From an uncultured Alphaproteobacteria bacterium (GTDB lineage Bacteria; Pseudomonadota; Alphaproteobacteria; TMED127), in contig CACFLM010000024.1 of the NCBI GenBank assembly GCA_902567145.1, positions 1 to 12,883 of the forward strand: a DNA stretch of 12,883 nucleotides, in the 5' to 3' direction. Positions 5,918 to 12,595 of this stretch are shown piece by piece. A model generated the notes under the pieces. The model saw only the letters and a program-made list of their open reading frames with translations, did not search any database and was not told where the DNA came from. How positions within the stretch are numbered: position 1 is the first letter of the stretch; every line of letters begins with the position of its first letter. Both the position numbers and the translations under genes were made by a program.

Positions 5918-6787
5918 TGGATTTACTGATTCTTTTCCTTTTCTTATTTCAAAATGAAGTTGAGGCGATCTGACATTTCCTGTACTTCCAACAGAACCGA
6001 TCCTCTCACCCCTTTTTACCAGCCTACCTTTTTCTATAAAAACTTCACTAAGATGTGCGTAAGCAGTTATCCAATTTTTTGAATGTTTTATTAATATTAG
6101 ATTACCATATCCTGGAATCTCATTACCACTATATATTACTTTCCCATCTTGTGATGAAATTACTATAGCACCTTTTTGAGAATCAATATTTATACCATCA
6201 TTATAAAAACCTTCTTTAGATTTTCCATATTTAGATATTAATTTACCTTTCACAGGCCAAATAAACTTATTAGTTGATTTATTTTTAATTTTTGTATTCT
6301 TTGAAATCTTTTTTTTCTTATTAACAAACTCTATATTCCACTGTTTTTTTTGTTTTAGAACAGTTTTTGGTTTATTATTTTCTGGAATTTTTAAATCTTT
6401 ACCAATAGTAATATTGTTAACATTTAAGATATTATTGAGTTTAGCTAACGAAAATACATTGGTTCCGTAACTTCTTGAAATTGAATACAGTGTATCTCCC
6501 TTTTTCACCTTGTATGTTTTAAGAAATGGTAAAAAAATATTCTGTTTTGGATAAATCTTATAAGGTTCTTTGATTTGATTTACTCTAATAATTTCTTGAA
6601 TAGGAATTTTAAATTTCTTTGATATAGAGTAAAGGTTATCCCCCTTTTTAACTACATAACTATTTTTATTGAAAATAGTTCTTTTAGTTTTTGTATCTCT
6701 ACCTCCTAAATCAATAATTTTGTAGTCATCATATAAATAGCTTTCACAACCAACTAAGAAAAATAAAAATAATACTAAATATCTCAT
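5903..6787 (-). CDS. LysM / degenerate LytM (M23-fold) lipoprotein, NlpD/DipM-like
   Basis: A 294-residue probable lipoprotein. The lipobox LVGC places the acylated cysteine at Cys14. Two peptidoglycan-binding LysM domains follow at about 44-88 and 92-135, each with a (V)KKGD.LYSIS motif. A Lys-rich linker leads to an M23/LytM domain at about 175-294. Three of the four key M23 residues appear to be replaced: the first zinc-ligand motif H-x-G-x-D reads N196-D-G-I-N200, and HxH reads Q276-L-H278. His245 (YAHL) and His278 remain. Active-site loss is known in NlpD, EnvC and DipM, which activate amidases rather than cut peptidoglycan, so a division or cell-separation activator role is likely. The start overlaps the pcm stop by 1 nt (TAATG). 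It is the last gene of the long minus-strand run. Confidence 0.9.
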   Translation of the reverse strand: MRYLVLFLFFLVGCESYLYDDYKIIDLGGRDTKTKRTIFNKNSYVVKKGDNLYSISKKFKIPIQEIIRVNQIKEPYKIYPKQNIFLPFLKTYKVKKGDTLYSISRSYGTNVFSLAKLNNILNVNNITIGKDLKIPENNKPKTVLKQKKQWNIEFVNKKKKISKNTKIKNKSTNKFIWPVKGKLISKYGKSKEGFYNDGINIDSQKGAIVISSQDGKVIYSGNEIPGYGNLILIKHSKNWITAYAHLSEVFIEKGRLVKRGERIGSVGSTGNVRSPQLHFEIRKGKESVNPLEFL

Positions 6788-7431
6788 TAATTCTCTTTTC
6801 CCTCTACAAGAGGAACAAATCTAACGTTTACTAGATCATTAACTATTAATTTTCCATTATTTTTAGATATTTTTTTAAGAATTTGATCATTATGTTCATC
6901 ACCTATAGGAACAATCATCTTGCCGTTGTCAGATAACTGTTCTAATAATCTACGAGGAATATCTTGAGCGCATGCAGTGACAATTATCCTATCAAAAGGT
7001 GCTTGATCTTTCCAACCAAGACCACCGTCACCATGTTTGCAAAAGACATTTGATACACTAAGGTTCTTAAAAAGATTATAAGCTTTCATTGATAAAAACT
7101 TGTGTCTTTCTACTGTATATATAAATCGTGCTAATTTTGAAAGAATAAGAGTCTGATAACCACTCCCAGTTCCTATTTCTAGTATTCTCATTTCCCTATT
7201 AATATCCAAGTACTGAGTCATAAGAGCCACAACTAATGGTTGAGATATGGTTTGCCCACAATCAATTGGAAGAGCTATATTTTCATAGGACTTGGGTTTA
7301 AGACTCTCTTCAACAAAAATTTGTCTATCAACTTCTTCCATTGCTTTTAAAATTTCCGATTTTTCAATTCCATTTTTTTTAAGCTCCAGAATCAGTTTTA
7401 TTTTTTTCTTAATTTCAGATCTTTTTATCAT
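6787..7431 (-). CDS. pcm: Protein-L-isoaspartate O-methyltransferase
   Basis: Pcm transfers a methyl group from S-adenosylmethionine to isoaspartyl residues in aged proteins, starting their repair in the cytoplasm. The 214-residue product has the family substrate-loop segment ALPIDCGQTISQP (about 53-65), SAM-binding motif I ILEIGTGSGYQT (83-94), and the later FDRIIVTACAQDIPRRLLEQL and GKMIVPIG segments. Length is typical. It overlaps the upstream serS gene by 17 nt and the downstream LysM-protein gene by 1 nt. In many alphaproteobacteria surE lies between serS and pcm and pcm is followed by the same LysM/M23 gene; here surE is not at this position. Confidence 0.95.
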   Translation of the reverse strand: MIKRSEIKKKIKLILELKKNGIEKSEILKAMEEVDRQIFVEESLKPKSYENIALPIDCGQTISQPLVVALMTQYLDINREMRILEIGTGSGYQTLILSKLARFIYTVERHKFLSMKAYNLFKNLSVSNVFCKHGDGGLGWKDQAPFDRIIVTACAQDIPRRLLEQLSDNGKMIVPIGDEHNDQILKKISKNNGKLIVNDLVNVRFVPLVEGKEN

Positions 7432-8695
7432 TATTAGAAATAATATTTAGTCCATTTGTATATTTCTGCAAAACTAAGGGTATTTCAATTGTTCCATCTT
7501 CATTTTGATAATTTTCAATGATAGAAATTAATAATCTTCCAACAGCTAGTGAGGATCCATTTAATGTATGTGGAAAATATATTTCACCATTATCAAAGTT
7601 TTTAATTCGCATTTTCATTCTTCTAGATTGAAACTCTTTACAGTTAGAACAACTAGAAACTTCTCTATAAGTATTCTGTCCGGGCATCCAAATTTCAAAA
7701 TCTATTGTATAAGAAGAGGAAAAACCAATATCTCCTGAACATAGCTCAACCATTCTATAGGGCAATGATAATTCTTTAAGAATCTTTTCTATACAATCTG
7801 TCATATTGTTGAGTTCACCTTCAGATTCATTGGGTTCAGCTATTGTAACTAGTTCGACTTTCCCAAATTGATGTTCTCTCATTAAACCTTTGGTATCTTT
7901 TCCAGATGCTCCGGCCTCAGCTCTAAAACAGTTTGTAAAAGTTGTGTATTTAATAGGTAAGTCTTTTTTATTAATAATAGAATCTCTGTGAAGATTTGTT
8001 AATGGAACTTCAGCAGTCGGGATCAAATACAGATCATTAAAATTTGTTTTAAATAAATCTTCTTCAAATTTGGGTAGTTGACCAGTACCCTCCAATGATT
8101 TGTATTTAACCAACTCAGGTACTACGCATTCTTTATAACCAAACTCAAGTGAATTATGATCAAGTAGAAAATTGACTAAAGCTCGATGTAATTTTGCCAA
8201 ATCATTTTTCATAATTGAAAAACGGCTTCCAGATATTTTTATTGCTTGACTATAATCTAGCAAGTTCAAATTTTCAGCTAATTCTAAATGATTTTTGGGC
8301 TTAAAATTATATCTTGTTTTCTCCCCTACTTCTTTGATTATATTATTATCTTCCTCAGAATCTCCATCAGGAACATTCTCAGAGATTAGGTTAGGTATCT
8401 CCAACATTATTTTATTAAATTCTTTCAATTTTTCTTCAGATAATTTATTCAATTCATCAGTTTTTATCTTTATATTATGCACCTGTTCCTTTATCTTATT
8501 AATATCTTCTGTTTGGTTGGCAAAAGATTTAGATAAAGAATTTTTTTTTTCCAAGTAACTCTGCTTCTTATTAAGGAAATCTAAATATTCATTATGAATG
8601 TCAATAATTATTTTACTACAAGGATTTAAATTTCTTTTTTTTAAGGATAAATCAAACATAGAAGGGTTTTTTTTGATAAATTTTATGTCATGCAC
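7415..8695 (-). CDS. serS: Seryl-tRNA synthetase
   Basis: SerS charges tRNA-Ser with serine in the cytoplasm. The 426-residue class II synthetase has the N-terminal antiparallel coiled-coil arm that contacts the long variable arm of tRNA-Ser (about 30-100). The class II core has TAEVPLTNLHRD (about 227-238), motif 2 FRAEAGASGKDTKGLMREHQ (257-276) and motif 3 NGSSLAVGRLLISIIENYQ (379-397). The start codon is GTG at 8693-8695: this gives MHDIKFIKKNP, matching the usual SerS N-terminus MHDIK..R.NP, while the ATG one base downstream is out of frame. It begins 4 bp after the tatC stop. A T run of ten (8541-8550, plus strand) lies in the coiled-coil region. The 3' end overlaps pcm by 17 nt. Confidence 0.97.
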   Translation of the reverse strand: MHDIKFIKKNPSMFDLSLKKRNLNPCSKIIIDIHNEYLDFLNKKQSYLEKKNSLSKSFANQTEDINKIKEQVHNIKIKTDELNKLSEEKLKEFNKIMLEIPNLISENVPDGDSEEDNNIIKEVGEKTRYNFKPKNHLELAENLNLLDYSQAIKISGSRFSIMKNDLAKLHRALVNFLLDHNSLEFGYKECVVPELVKYKSLEGTGQLPKFEEDLFKTNFNDLYLIPTAEVPLTNLHRDSIINKKDLPIKYTTFTNCFRAEAGASGKDTKGLMREHQFGKVELVTIAEPNESEGELNNMTDCIEKILKELSLPYRMVELCSGDIGFSSSYTIDFEIWMPGQNTYREVSSCSNCKEFQSRRMKMRIKNFDNGEIYFPHTLNGSSLAVGRLLISIIENYQNEDGTIEIPLVLQKYTNGLNIISNNDKKI

Positions 8696-8699
8696 GATT

Positions 8700-9422
8700 T
8701 TACTTTTTAATAAAAAAATTAATAAATATTATTGAAACTTCATAAAAGATTATCAAAGGAATAGCAATGCCTAACTGTGAAATAATATCAGGAGGTGTGA
8801 ATAAAGCAGAAAAAATCAGAATACCTATAAAAAAATACTTTCTATTACTCTTTAATAATTTGATATTAAGGACATTTAGTTTAGTTAAAATGATCAATAA
8901 AATTGGAAATTCAAAAGACAAACCACTTGCTAATAACAAAAACATTATTAATTTCATATACTCTGAATATCTGGACTCTAATTCTAAATTGAACCCAGAA
9001 GAAAAAAAACTTTCAAATGAAATAAAGAAACTCCAAATTATTGGTATTAAAAGAAAGTAAGCAAAAAAAACACCAAGAAAAAATAATATAGGGATTAGAA
9101 AGAAAATCGGGTAAAAAAAATTTTTCTCTTTCTTATACATTGCAGGTGAGATGAATAAAACCATTTGTATAATTAAAAAAGGGAGTGAAATTATAAATGA
9201 TGCAAAAAGAGATATTTTTAAGTTTGATAGAAATACTTCTGGTAAACCCGTAAATATCATTCTTTTATTTGCAGATTCACTTAGTAGATCAAACAAAGGT
9301 TTAGATAATACTTCTCCTAAATATGACGCGTTATAAAAAAAAAAAATAAAGCTCACTATTAAAAATAAAAAACTGAATAATAGCCTATTTCTTAGTTCTT
9401 TTAAGTGACTTAGATACTTCAT
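8700..9422 (-). CDS. tatC: Sec-independent protein translocase subunit TatC
   Basis: TatC is the polytopic receptor of the twin-arginine translocase, which recognises RR signal peptides and exports folded proteins across the inner membrane. The 240-residue product opens with the conserved cytoplasmic segment SHLKELRNRLL (residues 5-15), followed by six hydrophobic membrane segments. The periplasmic-loop proline region LSKPLFDLL and the conserved glutamate in SGLSFEFPILL are present. Length is typical. The ATG lies inside tatB (38 nt overlap), and the N-terminal match to TatC shows this is the true start, so expression is probably translationally coupled. A run of twelve A on the plus strand (9335-9346) lies in the first membrane segment and encodes FIFFFYN. 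Confidence 0.96.
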   Translation of the reverse strand: MKYLSHLKELRNRLLFSFLFLIVSFIFFFYNASYLGEVLSKPLFDLLSESANKRMIFTGLPEVFLSNLKISLFASFIISLPFLIIQMVLFISPAMYKKEKNFFYPIFFLIPILFFLGVFFAYFLLIPIIWSFFISFESFFSSGFNLELESRYSEYMKLIMFLLLASGLSFEFPILLIILTKLNVLNIKLLKSNRKYFFIGILIFSALFTPPDIISQLGIAIPLIIFYEVSIIFINFFIKK

Positions 9423-9627
9423 TATGATTTTTTTTTGTTTCTGAATCTACTTTTAAAAAGTCTTTATTTATTTCATCAAGTTCATATTTAATATTATAAA
9501 AATATCTACTTATTTTTCTATAAAACAATCCAAAATTCTTTGAAACTTTCGGAATGTCTTCTGGCTTGACAAGCAAGATTAAGAAGAAGAGGATTACTAA
9601 AAATTCTATCAAACCAATATTAAGCAT
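9385..9627 (-). CDS. tatB: Twin-arginine translocase subunit TatB
   Basis: TatB forms the substrate-receptor complex with TatC. The 80-residue product has the TatB layout: a short periplasmic N-terminus with a conserved acidic residue at position 8 (MLNIGLIEFLVILFF), one membrane helix to about residue 20, the hinge KPEDIPKV, an amphipathic helix (SKNFGLFYRKISRYFYNI), and a charged tail. The hinge has KPED in place of the usual GP.(R/K)LP, with the proline kept. It is shorter than many TatB proteins, which have long tails. It is 9 bp downstream of tatA and overlaps tatC by 38 nt. Position between tatA and tatC and the Glu8 distinguish it from a second TatA. Confidence 0.9.
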   Translation of the reverse strand: MLNIGLIEFLVILFFLILLVKPEDIPKVSKNFGLFYRKISRYFYNIKYELDEINKDFLKVDSETKKNHNEVSKSLKRTKK

Positions 9628-9636
9628 ATTAAAAAA

Positions 9637-9789
9637 TTATTTGTCTTTTTTATCGTCCTTAAGCCCCTGCTTGAATGATTTTATACCTTTAGCAATCTCT
9701 CCAGCGACCTTTGGTAATTTACCAGCTCCAAAAAAGATCAGAACTATTAATAGGATCAAAATAATTTCCCAATGACCTAAACCGAACAT
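9637..9789 (-). CDS. tatA: Twin-arginine translocase subunit TatA (short ORF)
   Basis: I found this 50-residue gene by translating the gap between tatB and scpB; it is too short for usual ORF cut-offs. TatA oligomerises to form the translocation passage. The product begins MFGLGHWEIILILLIVLIFF, a short N-terminus plus one membrane helix, followed by the invariant Phe-Gly hinge FFGAGKLP (19-26) and the amphipathic helix KVAGEIAKGIKSFKQGL, ending in DDKKDK. These are diagnostic of TatA, though the tail is minimal compared with the 65-90 residues usual in the family. The ATG (9787-9789) is preceded by AGGAG with an eight-base spacer. It is first of tatABC and follows scpB after 28 bp, the largest gap in the minus-strand run. 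Confidence 0.96.
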   Translation of the reverse strand: MFGLGHWEIILILLIVLIFFGAGKLPKVAGEIAKGIKSFKQGLKDDKKDK

Positions 9790-9817
9790 AAATTTTTCTC
9801 CTTTTTCAAATAATATA
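9790..9817 (-). promoter_or_regulatory. scpB-tatA spacer with strong Shine-Dalgarno for tatA
   Basis: The AGGAG core at 9798-9802 (minus strand), eight bases from the tatA ATG, is the best ribosome binding site in the window. This fits the need for TatA in excess over TatB and TatC. The 28 bp spacer is too short to hold a full promoter of its own, although one could lie within the end of scpB. No hairpin is seen. Confidence 0.6.
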
Positions 9818-10342
9818 CTACAAGATAACAGATTCTAATTCATCAACTTTTGGTAAATCTTTGATAGATTTTAAACCAAAATGTTTCAAGAATTCAAAAT
9901 CTGTTATCCAAGTAACCGGTCTACCAGGTGTTTCTCTTCTTCCTGATGGTTTAATCCATTTTAATTCCAACAATGTATCTAAAGTACCCCTAAAAACTGG
10001 TTTACCTCTAATTTTTTCTATTTCTGCTCTAGTTACTGGTTGATGATATGAAATAATGGCTAGGGTTTCCATTGCTGCATTTGATAAATTTCTAGTTTTC
10101 TTTGTTTCAATAAATAAGTAATTGTTTAAAGCTTTTGAAGTTCTAAAAAAAAACCTTTTTTCCAACTCTACTAGTTCAATACCTCTGTTTTGATAGTCAC
10201 TCTTCAACTCTTCTAAAATCTTATTTAAATCAAATTCACCATATTCACTAAGTATCTTCTTCATACTTTCTTTCTTAAGCGGCTCTTGTGCTGAAAAAAT
10301 CAAAGATTCAATAAAACATTTAGCTTCGTTTGTATTCATCAT
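9818..10342 (-). CDS. scpB: Segregation and condensation protein B
   Basis: ScpB is the winged-helix (kite) subunit of the SMC-ScpAB condensin that organises and segregates the chromosome. The 174-residue product has the diagnostic segment METLAIISYHQPVTRAEIEK, continuing IRG (91-113), the second winged-helix motif GRRETPGRPVTWITDFEFLKHFGL (134-157), and the closing KDLPKVDEL (161-169). Length is near typical for short ScpB proteins. The first ATG (10340-10342) overlaps the scpA stop as ATGA, and a second ATG follows directly, so the protein may start at either methionine. The partner scpA is immediately upstream; smc itself is not in the window. Confidence 0.95.
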   Translation of the reverse strand: MMNTNEAKCFIESLIFSAQEPLKKESMKKILSEYGEFDLNKILEELKSDYQNRGIELVELEKRFFFRTSKALNNYLFIETKKTRNLSNAAMETLAIISYHQPVTRAEIEKIRGKPVFRGTLDTLLELKWIKPSGRRETPGRPVTWITDFEFLKHFGLKSIKDLPKVDELESVIL

Positions 10343-11049
10343 TTAACTCTAACCATGATTTTTTTAAAATGATCTTTTTGATTAATTAAGATCTTACCCT
10401 GATTAACACTATCTAGTGAAGCTAAAAGTAAAGAAACAACAGCAGATTTTCTTCTTCTTATATTAATTATACCATCTGGCAGAAGATTAAAAAGAGATAA
10501 CCAACTCTTACTTTCTAACTTTATAATCTTATTCAACCAATTAAGACCATCTTCTAACTTATATAAGTTATCATCTTCTGCTAAAAGCTTTATAGAATTT
10601 TTTTTCTTAAAAATTTCAGAGTATTTTAAAATAAGATCTTGAAGAGAGATTTTCGGAACTATAGCATTGCTTATGACAAATTCATTTCTAACATGAGAAT
10701 GATGAAAATCTTTGCCTTCTTGAGGCAAACCAAATATTTCATTTGATAATTTTTTTATAGCATTATAGTGGATGATTCTCTGCGTTAGATCCTCTTGGAT
10801 CTCTTCAATCTCCTCTTTCTCATCAGGCAATAGTAATTTAGATTTCAAAAAAGCTAATAAAGATGCCATTACTAGATAATCAGCAGATAACTTTAAATTT
10901 TCAAGATTATTTTCTACAAATTTTAAATATTGGTTAGCTAACTCAAGTATTGAAATTTTCTTTATATCTACCTTTTGTTTTTTCGACAGATCAAGTAAAA
11001 CATCAAGAGGGCCTTCATATCCACTTATATTAAGATTAAGATGAGTCAT
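10339..11049 (-). CDS. scpA: Segregation and condensation protein A
   Basis: ScpA is the kleisin that bridges SMC heads and binds ScpB in the condensin complex. The 236-residue product begins with the family signature YEGPLDVLLDLSKKQKVDI (about 10-28), followed by ANQYL and the N-terminal helical domain with SADYLVMASLLAFLKSKLLLP (about 56-76), a hallmark of ScpA. A variable middle follows, then the C-terminal winged-helix region (NIRRRKSAVVSLLLASLDSV). Length is within the usual range. It overlaps nagZ upstream by 14 nt and scpB downstream by 4 nt, consistent with coupled translation in a nagZ-scpA-scpB order common in alphaproteobacteria. Confidence 0.95.
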   Translation of the reverse strand: MTHLNLNISGYEGPLDVLLDLSKKQKVDIKKISILELANQYLKFVENNLENLKLSADYLVMASLLAFLKSKLLLPDEKEEIEEIQEDLTQRIIHYNAIKKLSNEIFGLPQEGKDFHHSHVRNEFVISNAIVPKISLQDLILKYSEIFKKKNSIKLLAEDDNLYKLEDGLNWLNKIIKLESKSWLSLFNLLPDGIINIRRRKSAVVSLLLASLDSVNQGKILINQKDHFKKIMVRVK

Positions 11050-12055
11050 TAATTAATCCATATTCTATCAGTTCATATTTGAATTTGTTAATATTTTTTC
11101 TCTGAAGGGCTATCTTTTTTTTTTCTTCGGAAAAATATAACATTTGCTCCTCTTTAATCTTTTTTACAAAGGGATAAAAACTCTTAATTTCTTTTAATTC
11201 ACCTTTACAATATAAAACTACATCACAACCAGCCTTGTAGCACTTTTCAACTCTTATTGGAAGGTCTTCGTTAATGGCCTTCATTGAAATATCATCTGAA
11301 ATTATAAGACCCTTAAATTTAAAATTCTTTCTTAGAATATTATCTATAATTTCTCTTGAATAAGTTGCAACATTTGCGTCAATTGAAGAATAGATTATAT
11401 GAGCTAACATAACCATTAACGATTTTTCAAGAACTTTAAACGGAAACATATCTGTTTTTTTTAATTCATTGTAACTTGTTTTTACGATTGAGCTGTTCAA
11501 ATGAGTATCATACATTGACCTACCATGACCTGGAAAATGTTTAGGAACAGCAATAATTCCTGCATCTGTAAAACCTCTGCAAAAAGTTTTTGACAATTCA
11601 AAAACAAGTTTAGGGTTTTTACCAAATGATCTGTCCCCGATTACTTGATGTGCCCCACTAAATAGAAGGTCACATACCGGTGAAAAATTTACATCAACAC
11701 CAACTTGGTTCAACTGAAAACCCATTAAATATGAAGATTTATACGCAAGATCTAATCCAGTTATTTTTTTTGATTTGTAGAGTTTTCCAAATACACTTTG
11801 TGAAGGGAATACTATAAATTGATTATTGTCAAACCTTTGAACTCTTCCACCTTCTTGATCAACAAAAATTAAAAGATCCTTATTCAAAGTAACATCTTTT
11901 AAACTTTTAATGAGTTTTTTTAGTTGTAATTTATTTTTGAAATTTCTTTTAAAAAGGACAAATCCTAATGGATTAATACTTTTGAAGAAATCAATCTCAT
12001 TCTTTTCTAATTCATAACTAGAACAGGACAATATAATACCATCTTTAATATCCAT
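11036..12055 (-). CDS. nagZ: Beta-N-acetylhexosaminidase, glycoside hydrolase family 3
   Basis: NagZ is a cytoplasmic enzyme that removes N-acetylglucosamine from anhydromuropeptides during peptidoglycan recycling. The 339-residue TIM-barrel protein has the GH3/NagZ landmarks in order: FVDQEGGRVQR (64-74), NFSPVCDL (123-130), the substrate loop PKHFPGHGRSMYDTHL (171-186) with the acid/base pair Asp183-His185, and IISDDISMKAI (251-261) with the predicted nucleophile Asp254. Length is typical of single-domain NagZ. No signal peptide is present, in keeping with a cytoplasmic enzyme. It starts 2 bp after the SPOR-gene stop and overlaps scpA by 14 nt. Confidence 0.96.
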   Translation of the reverse strand: MDIKDGIILSCSSYELEKNEIDFFKSINPLGFVLFKRNFKNKLQLKKLIKSLKDVTLNKDLLIFVDQEGGRVQRFDNNQFIVFPSQSVFGKLYKSKKITGLDLAYKSSYLMGFQLNQVGVDVNFSPVCDLLFSGAHQVIGDRSFGKNPKLVFELSKTFCRGFTDAGIIAVPKHFPGHGRSMYDTHLNSSIVKTSYNELKKTDMFPFKVLEKSLMVMLAHIIYSSIDANVATYSREIIDNILRKNFKFKGLIISDDISMKAINEDLPIRVEKCYKAGCDVVLYCKGELKEIKSFYPFVKKIKEEQMLYFSEEKKKIALQRKNINKFKYELIEYGLINDSS

Positions 12056-12057
12056 TT

Positions 12058-12594
12058 TTAACTCTTAATTATAATACATTGAATTTTCTCTTTTTTAAGT
12101 TTTTTACATTGGTTGCTAGCATTGAAAAAAGAATATTTATCTTTGGTCACAATTCTAAAAAAGATTTGACTATCATTGATTTTTACTTCTTTAATTATTA
12201 GATTCATGTTTAAAGACATTTTTGACAATTTTGTTTTAAGTTCATTTGATATCTTTAGACTCTTTTGTTTTTCTCTAAATGATGCAAACTGTATGCGGAA
12301 GTTGTTATCTTTATTAATAGGTTTTTTACTCTCATCTATTTCATTTTTTCTCTTTATAATTTTTTCACCTTTATCTTCAGATATTGGACGATTACTCTTG
12401 TCTTCTAAAATTTCATAGGCAGAGTTCTTATTTCTAGAAAAGTTGTTGTCAATTTTCTTAACTAAAATATCTTGAGGTTCTAAAATAGGAAGTTCGGCAT
12501 CTGGAACAACTGCATTTATTGATAATATGATGATACCTATAAATAGGGTATAAGAGAAAAGAATGCTAAGAAATTTTAATTTATTTTTTAACAT
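12058..12594 (-). CDS. SPOR-domain inner-membrane protein
   Basis: A 178-residue single-pass protein: a short basic cytoplasmic N-terminus, one membrane helix (about 8-30), a long charged, Lys/Glu/Asp/Asn-rich linker (about 40-96), and a C-terminal SPOR domain (about 98-177) opening with FRIQFASFREKQKSLKIS and closing with QCKKLKKEKIQCIII. SPOR domains bind septal peptidoglycan stripped of stem peptides, so the protein probably localises to the division site with its SPOR domain in the periplasm. The sequence is otherwise divergent and no orthologue name is assigned. Two cysteines (163 and 173) in the SPOR domain could form the disulphide known in some SPOR domains. The argS-SPOR-nagZ order is common in alphaproteobacteria. 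The ATG is 1 bp downstream of the argS stop. Confidence 0.88.
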   Translation of the reverse strand: MLKNKLKFLSILFSYTLFIGIIILSINAVVPDAELPILEPQDILVKKIDNNFSRNKNSAYEILEDKSNRPISEDKGEKIIKRKNEIDESKKPINKDNNFRIQFASFREKQKSLKISNELKTKLSKMSLNMNLIIKEVKINDSQIFFRIVTKDKYSFFNASNQCKKLKKEKIQCIIIKS

Positions 12595-12595
12595 T

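Noticed and set aside
8767..9060. A plus-strand frame antisense to tatC
   Set aside because: It is a shadow of the membrane-protein frame, rich in Lys and Ile, without ribosome binding site or homology.
12176..12418. A hydrophobic plus-strand frame antisense to the SPOR gene
   Set aside because: The Phe/Leu-rich sequence comes from reading the Lys/Glu-rich linker backwards; there is no start signal or promoter.
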